Source of the DNA: Apiotrichum sp. Y4204
Lineage: Eukaryota > Basidiomycota > Tremellomycetes > Trichosporonales > Trichosporonaceae
Length of the DNA: 64,000 nt
Direction of reading: 5' to 3'
Assembly: GCA_025531455.1 (NCBI GenBank)
Contig: JAMYHL010000066.1
Span: forward strand, 62,001 to 126,000
The translations under genes and the position numbers were made by a program. The notes beneath the pieces were generated by a model. It had not been told where the DNA came from and made no database searches. It worked only from the letters and a program-made list of their open reading frames with translations. This document shows, piece after piece, positions 12,186-23,059 of this stretch (position 1 is its first letter; each line of letters starts with the position of its first letter).

Positions 12186-15100
12186 TATGTATTGGAGAGA
12201 GGAGTGCTGATGGTAGCTGCTGACAAGGAGAAAAAGAGCAACAGCAAGACCCGAGATTGGCTTTCAAGGTGGGTGAGTGTGACCCGAGAGAGAGGTAGGT
12301 ACAGGTGAGACCGGAAGAGGAAGGGCCGCCCGACCGGAAAGTGTACCTTTCTGTCTCCGTGCCCCCCGAATTCGAAGTCAGCGTACTGTACACCCCGTGC
12401 CTCTGTTCCGAAGGTTTTTTTTTTCTGCTTGTCGCGCGACTCGCTTTTCTGTTGGGGCACGTTTTCTGCGCACGCCACCCCCCGAACTTGTACTTAGCAC
12501 ATCACCGATAGCATACAACGCTATACAAATGCTGATAAAGCTCTCCGAGCACCGGCTATTCCTGCGCGGAGAGGGGACTAAAGGGAATTTGGGAATGCGG
12601 GTATGCTACAACTGCGGGGTCCACTCACCGCCTGCACCCCCGCGCCACCCAGCGAACCAGCACAATACAACCGCAGAGCACACAACATGCATCACCCGTG
12701 TTTAACATCCTCTGCATTGTGCATTGTGTCAGCACGGTGCGTCACAGGATGCACAGGATCCACAGGCTGCATACCCCGGCCGGAGCTCGTGCTGTGGTGG
12801 GCTGGCGTCGTTGTTGGGCGCTGTTTTGCTCGATACGAGGCGGGGAGACCGCGGCGGCCCCGCGTTTGATACCGGTCGGAATGGGGGCTTACAGTGGAGG
12901 TGATCAGCTGACCCAGGCTGTACCGACCGCTCCGATCCCGATTTATGCGAGTCACGTGCAGAAGAGAACGGATGCGTGGGAGTCGTGCCGATGTAGCGTG
13001 GGAATTTGCCACGTCGCGGGATTTGAGATTATTCCCGGGACTTCGGGATAGGCGCTGAGATTTAGGCTGACTCATAGCGCAGGGGCCTATCAGTGTCACG
13101 CCTAAAGTAGACAAGGGCTTTATGTAAGTTACAACCTTCCGGGTTTATCCTTTGTTTGTCTTCTTTTTTTCGAATGACGTCCCCCTTCGGTGACGTCACT
13201 ACTGCCAAGCTCAGATTTCAGATTCGTCTCGTGCTACATTCCACACCGGGGCACCGGATCCGCGACCCCGCGACTCGACAAAGGTCACCGGTCATTCATT
13301 ATTGACATAGGTCTTGGGTCTGCTGATCTGCTGTTCATTATTTTGGTCCATAGTGGGCATCTCAGGCAGCTGAATGGTGTCGCATTCACTCCTCTCCCCC
13401 TGCGTCATCGTGATCTGCCACTCGGTATCCAAGTCCAAGACACCAAGACATCCAAGATAGTCACTGAAACGTCTTGTCCTGTCGATGCGCGAAGTGGCGG
13501 CGATCATCGAGACAAATGTCGTAGGATCGTAATGTCGTAACCGCTTGGCCGCCCGGCCGCTGCCGGCCACTTGCCCGCCTTGGCTTGCTACCATTTTGGC
13601 GGTCCTGACGATCACGGCGATCACCGATCGGCCCGCGCTACACTGTGTGTGGGGCCAGAAATCAGAAACAAGGCTGAGGTCATCGCGGCTTGCGCTCATA
13701 GTCTATCCGTCGAGCTTATCCACCTCGGCGTTCGAAATCGACGTCGACAGTGTCGGCTCCGACTGTGGGGAATGAGGAGGGATTACAGCATCGGTGACGC
13801 GTCCTTGGCGATGGGAGGTTAGTGGCCCGCTGCAACTGCGGCTGTGACGGTGAGCATGGGTAGAGGTATGGGAGACTGTTCGCAGCGGGTTACGCGTTGC
13901 TGTCAGAGGCGCTGCTGTCAGTTGGGCGTTGGCGTCGGAGGGCACCGAGCGCATCTCCATCTCATTTTGCTCGAATTTGCGCAGTCAGCGGCGCTTAAGT
14001 CTTGGGATGGAAAATGAGCAACGGTGGCGCAGTACCGCGGCAAAGCGAAAATCGGTGGACGGCGTCTGGCGCCGGGGGGCGCCGGGCGATCACCAAACCG
14101 GCAAGGCTCGCAGGTTGTGGGGCGCCAGCAACATGTGGGAAGCTTGGGGCGTCGTGCAACTACGTGCAGCGTGGTGATGGCGATACCAAGAGGCCAAGAG
14201 ATGTGTCTTGACATGTTGGGGGGATGTTATGAGCTAAACGTGAGATGCGACGCTGCTATCTATCAATCTAGCATCAAGCACGGACCTCCATCGACCACGA
14301 ACCCGTCCGCGAATCCCGAAATCGCCGGCGGAGCCGCCGGTGAACCCCAGGCACGATGCGGGGTAGAGGCTGTTGTGGCTTGTGGGTGCGGTGTTGCAGA
14401 GCGTGCAGAGCGTGTAAAAGCGAGTGCCAGAAACAGGGAGGGAATGTGATACGTTTGGTGTGGGGTGCACCACATGGGCACCTCGGGCGCGGCAGGGGCG
14501 TTCCAGGGCATCCCAGGGGCCAGCCAAGGCAGCCAAGGACAAAAAGATCCAAGAAGGGAATGCGAGGAGAAAGGATCGTCCGGGTCTAGCGAGCTGTAAT
14601 CCGGAACTAGCCCTAGTTCTCCTGCATCTCCTGGAAGGTGGTTTTCTGCGGCCCGCGTACCGGTGGAATGCGATCGCTGATCGCTATACTTTTTTACTTT
14701 TGCTCGCACTCAGGAGAAAAAGCAGGTATCTTTCGGGTCTGGCCCCCTTCATTCTTCGCGCTTCGGTTATCAGGTCAGGTTGCGGGATCGCAGGATCCGC
14801 AGAACGCGGGCAGAATCGCTACATCGCTAGACCGCAAGGACCTATGAGATAGAAGCTATTCGTGTGGGGGTGGGTTGACCGACGATCCTCGGAGCTCCGC
14901 GGAACGTTTGCGAGGCATGCATCGCTCGTGTCTTGGAATTTGGATCTTTCCTTGGCCGATGCGCGACGCGTACATGCGGATCCCCAAGAGACAGTGCGTA
15001 GTGCGTGCCTCGGATCCAAGAAGCGGCACTGTCCGCAGGAAGCAACAACAAAGTGTTGGGAGTGGTAGTATGCAGCTCGGAGTAGCAAGATCGCAACAAC

Positions 15101-16618
15101 GACGGCGTAGGGCGCAGAGGAGAAAAAAGTTCTCTCTCTTCCGTGCCGCTCCCTGAGCCAAGTTGTTTTGACCATGTCCGGCTCTTTTCCCGCCTTGGCT
15201 TGCAGCCCTAGCTCGTTAAGCAATTTAGCGATGGGCACGTGCCAGGCCCGCAGTGACGTCGGACCAAGCCCACAAGGGCTTGGCACTCGTCTGGGCGCAC
15301 GGCGCCTGCAGAACGTGGTCCTTGGGCGTGAAGCGGTGGGTCTTTAGATAGCCTTGCCGAGACGCGATGGCGCGGATGCGGAGCCGTCGGGCAGCGAGGC
15401 AACGAGGCAACGAGGGGGAGACCGCCCGGCATTCAGAGTGATCAGAAACAGTGGAGCAGGTAGATGAAGAAGAGGCAAAAAATGGGAAAAGAGAAACTCA
15501 AGAGTAAACAGTCATTACCTGCAGGTGAGGCGCCGCAGTCGCCGTGTGCATACCCTGCATACCCCGCATCCGAGATCGAACCTTTCGAACTTACCTGCCT
15601 CGCGGGGAGCAGGGCAATGGCAGAAGTGATCAGTGCCTGCTACCACACTGGCACCTGGCACCTTGTGGATGATGTCTGAATTTTGTGGCCCCTGCGATGA
15701 GAGCTTGTTGTGAATCTTGCAACAGAGCGGCCTGTGATCCTGCGATTTGTCCGGTTGGCTGTTTTGTAAACTGCGCCTTTTGGTGCCTGCTCTTCATCCG
15801 GGGGCAGGGTTGGCGTCTGATCTGATCATTATTGTTGGCAACACGCGGGCCTGGAGAACACGGGGACAGGGAGCAGGGTACAAGTCTAGTACAGCTAGTA
15901 CAAGTGAGGGGGGCCGGGGGGGTACGTGGGGCTGCAGAGGGAGAGTGGGGCAACAAGGCACCGCGTCAGGCATGATCAGGCAGGTTGCGTTCACGTCCAC
16001 TGCCTGCACTGCCCGCTTTTGGATGAGGAATTAGGGGCAGGCGCCAGAGGTTCACCCACACGGCCCAGGTCGCCCAGGTCCCACAGCGCACAGGATCTCA
16101 GGCCTCGCGGGGCCAGGCGGAGCGCGCGGAGCTTCAGACAGGGGACCCGGGGAGGAGCCGGAGGAGGCTGGCTCCGAAGTGTTGGCAACCACAACTGCAA
16201 ATCCTGCAACGGCTGCCCAAAACAAACGAGGCGCGCCGCGGAAGAGGAGAGAAAGAGGTGCATCAGGAACGTTTCTGCTCTCGCGGCGGGGTGCGTTTGG
16301 CTCCAGCGGCAGTGCTTGTGGGGCACAAAGTCTGTCGAGCGACCTCGAGTCTCTGGAGCCTCCGGCCTCTGGAGCCTCTGGGATCCTGAGCCGTGTGTTC
16401 TCTGGCGTCTCGGGGCCTAGAGCCGGTCGCCGCCTCGCCACTGATTGCACTAGACTAGCTTGCCCGACCGCCAACGCACCCGCACTGGCATCCCCAGCGG
16501 CTCTACCGACTTTTTGTCCCAGCTTGCCCTGTCACAGTCCCAGCCGCGCATCGCCCAGAACTCAATAAAGGCCACACGAGCGCCGTCTCCCCCTTCTCCC
16601 CATCGCCCACCCGCTACC
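12186..16618. other. Long gene-free stretch between divergent IDO and permease
   Basis: 4.4 kb between two divergently transcribed genes. Open frames on both strands are short, have skewed composition and show no recognisable motif or plausible splice structure. A compact cluster of palindromic transcription-factor motifs lies at 12951-13198. A GC-rich imperfect repeat of CTCTGGAGCCTC type lies near 16350-16390. The stretch may hold long leaders or non-coding RNA, but nothing in the sequence proves it. Confidence 0.5.
12951..13198. promoter_or_regulatory. Cluster of E-box, AP-1/Gcn4 and CRE motifs
   Basis: Four near-consensus sites within 250 bp: GTCACGTG (12951-12958), TGACTCA (13068-13074, Gcn4/AP-1), TGACGTC (13175-13181) and TGACGTCA (13191-13198, full CRE). 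The two CRE-type sites are 16 bp apart in the same orientation. The cluster sits about 0.8-1.0 kb upstream of the IDO ATG and 3.4 kb upstream of the permease. Regulation of either gene by bZIP factors is inference. Confidence 0.4.
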
Positions 16619-19371
16619 ATGTCCTACAACCACAACCCCAACAACCCCCTCTCCCACGCCGAGGGCGGTTACGCTGCCGACCACGGAAACGGCTACAACG
16701 GTAATGGCTACAACGGTAACGGCCACAATGGCTACGACAACGGCTATGGTGACAAGCACCAGCACCACATGTCGCCCGACAACGAAAAGTACCATGCGCA
16801 GGACAACTACGCCAACGACCACATCGAGGTCATCGAGCCCAAGGAGGAGGAGACGCACCGCAGCCTCAAGCCGCGACAGATCAGTATGATTGCCATCGGT
16901 GGTGCTATCGGTATGTGGCAGTGAGATCACGGGGTCCCTCTTGTGGATTCCTAGATTGCGTTGGAGACACCGCCGTGCGGGCGCTGACAGGCAGGTACTG
17001 GTCTCGTTATCGGTTCGGGAAACTCGCTCCGCACCTCTGGTCCGGGAAGTGTGTTCCTTGCGTACTGCGTTATGGGCTTTGTGTGAGTTGGCTGACAGAG
17101 GCCGCGCCACAGTGGCGAGTGGCTCTCTGGTGACAATCCCAGTGATCCATCCTGACGGTGCAGCTGTTTCGGTGTCCTCGTCTCGCTTGGTGAAATGTCC
17201 ACAAAGTTCCCCACCAAGAAGGGCTTCGCCGGCCACGCTACCCGCTGCGTCGACCCCGCTTTCGGTTTCGCCACTGCTCTCGTCTACCTCTGCAAGTACC
17301 TCATCCTGTCTCCCAACCAGATTGTCGCCGGTGCGCTTGTCATCCGCTTCTGGAACAGCGAGATCAACAGTGCCGCATGGGTCGTGATCCTCATGGCCTT
17401 TGTCATTGCTATCAACTGTCTCGGTATCAAGTGGTTCGGCGAAGTTGAGTGAGTATTTTCCCTTCCCCCCCTTGCTCCATTGGTTGTGAGAATCATCATC
17501 TCGCGGTCGGCGGCTACCAAAGAAAGTTGTGCCGGTCTCTGCGCAGTTACGGCATTGGTGGCATCTTGTCCGCGGGATCGCGGGAGGACAATGCCTGGAG
17601 ACAGTGCCAAGACAGTGGACGCGTGGTGCAGTCTCCGCCGCCCGTACCTTCTCGGAGCGGTCGTGCACTTTTGATTCAGATTGTCCGATACACTCTGTGT
17701 GCTCTGCGCATTTGTTATCTCGTCGTCTTTTTTGTTTTTGCGGGGAAAAAGCCCGTGTTCTGCAGCCACCGCCCGCCCGCCCAGGGTGGATAAGCGAAAA
17801 GGGCTGGGTTTAGCACTGTGTGGCGTACACGGCGCCAAGCCTCGTCATGAGCTACCCCCTCCCTGGCTAGCCTGGCTACTCCGCCTTGGCAGCAACGCAA
17901 GTCTGCATAGAAAGGCATGGTCCGAAGCGACGCAGATTAATTGCTCCGACGCCGCCGGCCTGTTTTCACCCCCGTTGGAGCCACCGTGTGCAGAAATTTT
18001 GTGTCAACCACAGCCTGCATCTCGGCCTCTGGGGGCTCCGCACTTGGCACTCGGTGCGGTGCTCCACTGCACTCCACACACGCCGGCCACCACTCTCCTC
18101 GCCGTCATCACACACCCACTTCCCACCTGTTCCGCACTAACGCCCAAGATTTTGGCTCTCGTTCATAAAGATCCTCACCCTCACTGGCCTGTTGCTCCTG
18201 GGTCTCATCATCGACCTCGGCGGTGTTCCCGGACAGGAGCGCATTGGCTTCCGCTACTGGAAGGATGGCAAGGCGTTCAAGGCCTACCCGGCCCACATTG
18301 CCCGGACGCGCCCGGCCCTCGGCAGGTTCCTCGCCTTCTTCAATGCCCTCGTCCTTGCCCTCTTCGCCTACATGGGCACTGAGCTGATCGGTGTCACCGT
18401 CGGTGAGGCCAAGAACCCCCGCAAGACCGTCCCCTCGGCTATCAAGAAGACCTTCTGGCGTATCCTCTTCTTCTACGTCCTCGGTATCTTGGTCGTCGGT
18501 ATGGTTGTCGACTCGAGCGGCGCTGCCCTCAAGGCCGCCTCGTCCAAGGCTGGTGCCGCGGCTTCGCCTTTCGTTATTGCCATCCAGGAGGCCCACATCA
18601 AGGGCCTGCCCTCGCTGATCAACGCGTGTATCCTGCTCTTCTGTTTCTCGGCCGCCAACTCGGACCAGTACATTGCGTCGCGTACTCTCTACGGCATGGC
18701 CAAGGACGGCAACGCCCCCAGGATCTTCACAAAGTGCACCCCCCGCGGTGTCCCCTGGGTCTCGTTCATCTTCACCGGCATGTTCATGTGCCTCGCCTTC
18801 CTCGTCGCATCCGACGACGCCTACCAGGTCTTCAAGTACTTTGCCTCGTCGGTCACCATCTGCGGTGCCCTCTCGTGGATCTCGATTCTCTCCTCGCACA
18901 TTGCCATGATGCGCGGCATGAAGGCGCAGGGTCTCTCGCGTAACGACCTCCCCTACAAGTCGCCCATGCAGCCCTACTACGCCTACTTCTGCCTCGGCTT
19001 CACCGTCATCCTCGCCTTCTTCAAGGGCTTCGACTCGTTCTGGAAGCCCACCAGCTACAATGCGTCCTGGGACTACAAGGCGTTCATCACCCACTACATC
19101 ACCGTGCCCGTCTACGTCTTTGGCTACATTGGCTACAAGCGTGAGTCTCACCAAGCGCCACACCCGTGGCGGCCGCGTTCCTTGTCCACTCTATCTCGAT
19201 TCCTAACACACAGTCATCAACAAGACCCGCTACGTGCGTGTCCACGAGATGGACCTCGACTCGGGCGCGCGCGAGTTCTGGGACGTTGACGGCGAGGACG
19301 AGGACGAGAAGGCGCGCTACAAGTCCATGTCCTTCTGGGGCAAGGTCAAGTACCACCTTGCGAACTGGTAA
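16619..19371 (+). CDS. Amino acid permease (fungal YAT/GAP1-like, APC superfamily)
   Basis: Five exons (16619-16910, 16995-17082, 17164-17448, 18149-19140, 19214-19371) give 604 residues, the usual size. This should be a plasma-membrane amino acid/proton symporter with about 12 membrane segments. The family signature spans exon joins: KPRQISMIAIGGAIG, then TGLVIGSG, SLRTSGPGSVFLAYCVMGFV, GEMST, and later FAYMGTELIGVTVGEAKNPRK and SAANSDQYIASRTLYGMAKDG. The cytosolic N-terminus (residues 25-45) is a repeat of Asn-Gly-Tyr/His units. Cytosolic lysines there could serve as endocytosis signals. Intron 3 (17449-18148) is 700 nt, the longest coding intron in the window; its acceptor is fixed by the join GEVE/FWLSFIKILTLTG. 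Substrate preference cannot be told. Confidence 0.94.
16691..16750 (+). repeat. In-frame Gly-Asn-Tyr coding repeat
   Basis: Tandem GGCTACAACGGTAA-type units inside permease exon 1 encode repeated NGYNGNG. The unit is about 15 nt with two clean copies and two degenerate ones. Confidence 0.7.
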
Positions 19372-19920
19372 ACCCTTGGAGCTGGAGTTGGAGTTTGTTT
19401 TGGGGGCGGCGGGCGTCGCGTATGTTACGAGCGAGCTACGAGAAATACGGGGAAAGGCGGAGTGCACGGCGGAAGGGGCGGGCGGGCGGGAGCTGGCCGG
19501 CGCTGCCGCAAGTCACGAGCGTTGCACTTGTATACATTTAATCTATCCTACCTATGAAGCCGTTATTCTACGCGGAGGTGAAGAGCGTTGTGATGATCGG
19601 GGTGGCACAGGGATTGATGTTGCGACAAGAATAGATGTCATTGCGGATGGTACGAGCACAGTGCCGTGACGGCTGTGGCGTATGAAGAGCGTCACCAGCC
19701 CGCGTAACGCGTCAAGACGTAAGCCTGAGCCACAGATCGCGTCAAAAATTACATGGTACGAGTACATGGCACTAGCTACGGCAGATGCAGTGATAATGAG
19801 TATGATGGATGCGTGCTAGGTGATGCAGTGAAGAAGAGTGAGGAAGAGTGAAGAGTGTGGAAGAGTGAAGGAGGATGAAACCTGAAACCAAGGAAGGCTA
19901 GCTAGCTACTGTACTGCTCG
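19372..19920. other. Convergent 3' spacer with GAAGAGTG repeat
   Basis: Lies between the 3' ends of the permease (+) and MDM34 (-). The only structure I see is a purine-rich tandem GAAGAGTG array at about 19830-19870. Confidence 0.5.
19830..19870. repeat. GAAGAGTG tandem repeat
   Basis: About four degenerate copies of GAAGAGTG(A) in the convergent spacer, all purine except one T per unit. Confidence 0.6.
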
Positions 19921-22225
19921 TCATTCCGGAATCTTGGGGAACCCATAGCTCCCTTTCGACATTTTCCTCGTATTCGGCGTGTGCTGGGGATACTTCCATG
20001 CGCGGGAGAGGGACTCTGACGAGCTGCTCGCCTGGCGCGTCTCCTCGTCCCAGTCGAGCGGGGGCGTGCGCTCGTCCACCTCTGGGGACGGATCCCGCGC
20101 AGGTTCGGGGGACGCCGACTTGCCGATGCGGAAAATGCGTTTTCGGTGCGCCTTTACGTTTCCCGTCTCGACGGGGCCGGCGGTCGAGCCGGGCGCGGAT
20201 GTCGGCGTGTTCCGCCCCAAATACGGGAACGAGCGCACGGCAATGTGCTCGTGTGCGCGGGCGTACGGCGATAGCGTGTTTGCCGAGAGGGAGAGCGTCG
20301 CGAGCTGCGAGACGTTGTTGTTGATCTGCACGGTGATGCCACGCGGGCGGGCAAAGCTGCCGGTCGTGGTGCCGAAGCTTGTTGTCCGCGGGCGCGGCTC
20401 GCGGGGCTCGGTCGACGCCCGCGCCCGCAGTTGCATCTCGGGCTCGGGCCGCCGTAGCGGGAGTGGGGGGACGACGTCGACGGAACTGCGTTTCTTGTGT
20501 TCCCATTCTGAGCGGGTGCGCGAGAGTGATGGCGAGACGGGGACGCGCGCGTGGCCCGGCCCGCTCTGCGACCGCAGCGGTGACGCCATGCGGCGGCGCT
20601 CATGCCCTTGCTGTTGGGCGTAAGCCGCGTGCGACTCGGCGCGGCGGAAGACCGAAGAGCTCGTCGCCGTCATGGTCCGCAGGAGGGTGTTTGCCTGCGA
20701 GCGGGGTGTGAAGCCCATAAGCGTGGCTGCCGACTCGGTCGGGCGGCCCCGGAGCGAGCCGATGGTGGAAGTCCCGCCCATACTGCTCGCACGCGCCGTG
20801 ACTGAGCCAGTTGCCGTGCCCGTCCCGCCTGGGCTGGGCATCGCGTTGCCGAATCCGGATTCTGACGGCGCGCGGATGAACGACTGGGCGTGGAAGACGC
20901 GCGGCCGCGTGATCTCGCCACCGCCGACAGCGGGGAAGGTGTCCCATTGCGCGGTGCTCGTCCTGGAGAGTGCTGGCCGCGTGGGCTGGGACACCTCGTC
21001 CACGTCGTCGTTCAGATCGATCTCGCCGGCAATCAAAATCGAGCCGTCGCCGTCCTCGTTCCCGTCCTCGTTCTCCTCTCCTGAAGCGACGTCATCGTCC
21101 TCGTCAAACGACTCATCCGCCTCGAGGCCGCCCGCAGTGCCGTCCATCAAACTCCCAAGCCCGCGTCCGCCGCCGTTCCGCGCCTTCTCCCACAGCCGCC
21201 CAAACGCTTCGTACCCGCTGTGCGTCGGCAGGCCCTCTGGCCGCAGGCCGTACGTCGGGTCATAGTTTTCGATATCGGGAAAGACGGTGTACGCTGTCGG
21301 CGACTCTGACAGCCCAGAGGCAGAAGTCGTGCGCTCACGCAGCCGCTGGCTCGTGACGCGGTGCACGGCACGTCTCCGCGGCGTGCTCTCGCTCGACCGT
21401 CCACCAGAAGGTACCTGCGGCGGGCCGAAAATGTCCTCGCCCACCGTCGTGGGATCGTACTCGTCCTCGTCATCGTACCCTGTTGGTGTCGGCGCGGGTG
21501 TGAGCGTAACGTCCGCCTCGCGCATGTCACGGTACGGCGTCTCGACGTGGCCACCCGTCCCTGAGCGGTTGAACCACTTCTGAGACAGGCGGTGGATAAT
21601 CCCCGGGAGGTCCTCGCGGAACATTTCGCGCAGCTGGCCCTCAATCTCTTGCTGGAGGTATCCACGGATGACCTCTACCGAGTCGAAGGTAGAGCTGACG
21701 TCGACGTTCTGCAGCGGGTCATTCTTGAAGACCAGGGTGATGCCCTTTGTCTTTGAAACGACCAGGATAAGGATCGCGCGGAGGTGGAGCTTGCTCAGGC
21801 GCAGCGTCATGGGCACGAGGAGGGGCTGGCTCGCGAGCAGCGGCGTCGATATCGGCAGCGTCGAGGACGGGATGAGGTTCGGGTTGTGCGACAGCGGGTT
21901 CGCCTGCACGCGGCAGCGCACCTCGATCCACGCATCGCCCTGGTATCCAAGGCGCAAGATGCCGCGGAAGCGCTCGAGCGAGAGATCTCCAATCTCGAGC
22001 AGCGTGAGTGTCGGCGGCTGTCATCAGAAATGTGATCCATCGTTTGGCGGCTCTCAGCTTCCCGCTACCCACCTGAGTGCCCATGTGCAGATCAACAACC
22101 TCGATACGCCCCTGGATGACCGGCGGCTTGTTCCCCTTATTCAGCGCCGTCTCGAGCATACTCTTCGCGTCGTCGCAGAACGCGGGCGAAAACGCCGTCG
22201 ACCACCCGGGAAACACGAACGACAT
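19921..22225 (-). CDS. MDM34: Mdm34, ER-mitochondria encounter structure (ERMES) subunit
   Basis: Two exons (22225-22073, 22017-19921) give 749 residues. Mdm34 is the mitochondrial outer-membrane component of ERMES, which tethers ER to mitochondria and moves phospholipids through SMP domains. The SMP domain fills roughly residues 1-205: MSFVFPGW, LETALNKGNKPPVIQG, LHMGTQPPTLTLLEIGDL, RFRGILRLGYQGDAW, VRVQANPLSH-like VQANPLSHNP, VSKTKGITLVFKNDPL, VSSTFDSV and EIEGQLREMFREDLPGIIHRLSQKW. The remaining 540 residues are a Ser/Thr/Pro/Arg-rich disordered tail with an acidic patch (SFDEDDDVASGEENEDGNEDGDGS region). Yeast Mdm34 is about 460 residues, so this tail is long but typical of filamentous fungi and basidiomycetes. 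Confidence 0.95.
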
Positions 22226-23059
22226 GGCGGCTGGCGGTTGGCGGTTGGGGCTAGTGCTGTGCTGCGAGTTGGTGTGTGTTTGTGGTGGAAAAAATAAAGT
22301 TTTGCGCGCTCCGCCGCTGTCGGGTCGTTGTTTGCGCTGTTGGTGGTTTTAGTGGAGCAGCGCGCTCATCGCGATATGAATGCGGATCGAGGAGATGAGA
22401 GGGTGAGGGAGAGGGAGTGTGATGGGACGTGGGATGTGGGATGCGAATGGATAGGATCGGGAGTGAATGCTTGACGAGAATGAAGCTACAAAGGGGGGAC
22501 GCGACTCCCGAGTATCTGCTGGGTGGCGGTAAAAGACAAAAAGCGGCTCAAAAAGGAATCAATAGGAAAAAGCAACTAGAAATCACTACTAGCCCGATAA
22601 AGCCCGCCGCCCAGTGCCCACTCAAACCCCCTCCTCCCCTTTTTCGGAGATGGCAATGACGACGGCCACCCGGCTTGCCCCTCGTTCGGCTGGATGCATT
22701 GTGCAGGCACAACCACAAAGCCAAAAGTGCCGAGAAATGCATACATGCACCGCTCACACGACCACTTGTGCTGTGTTTGGCCGATGCCGAGACATGTAAT
22801 GGGACTCCATGGGGATAAGTAGGATGAGAAGGTGCATGTCTGCTGCTTGCTGTGCCGCATGGACGCCGCCCGTTGCTGCATGCTTCGGGACAACGGCTAG
22901 AGCTATGCGAGCTCCAGGATGCGGTACTCCCAGATGCGATACCTTCCGGATGTGATGCGGTTCTCGATCACGAAACCACTGTAACTTCCGATCCGCACCA
23001 CTGCCGCACCCACATGCACAGCGTCAATCACAACAACTGCATCACAGCACGATCGATCT
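22226..23059. other. Intergenic: MDM34 promoter and RPB3 3' flank
   Basis: 834 bp. The 150 bp next to MDM34 should be its promoter. No gene seen; open frames are short and unsupported. Confidence 0.5.

Noticed and set aside
10836..12308. 490-residue frame opposite IDO
   Set aside because: Antisense shadow of the clearly identified IDO coding sequence; Gly/Arg/Val-biased as expected from reversed GC-rich codons.
16052..16474. 140-residue minus-strand frame upstream of the permease
   Set aside because: Composition follows local CTCTGGAGCC-type repeats; no motif and no conserved character.
19830..19870. GAAGAGTG array as a CRISPR-like repeat
   Set aside because: Units are contiguous and short with no unique spacers; it is a simple tandem repeat in a eukaryotic genome.
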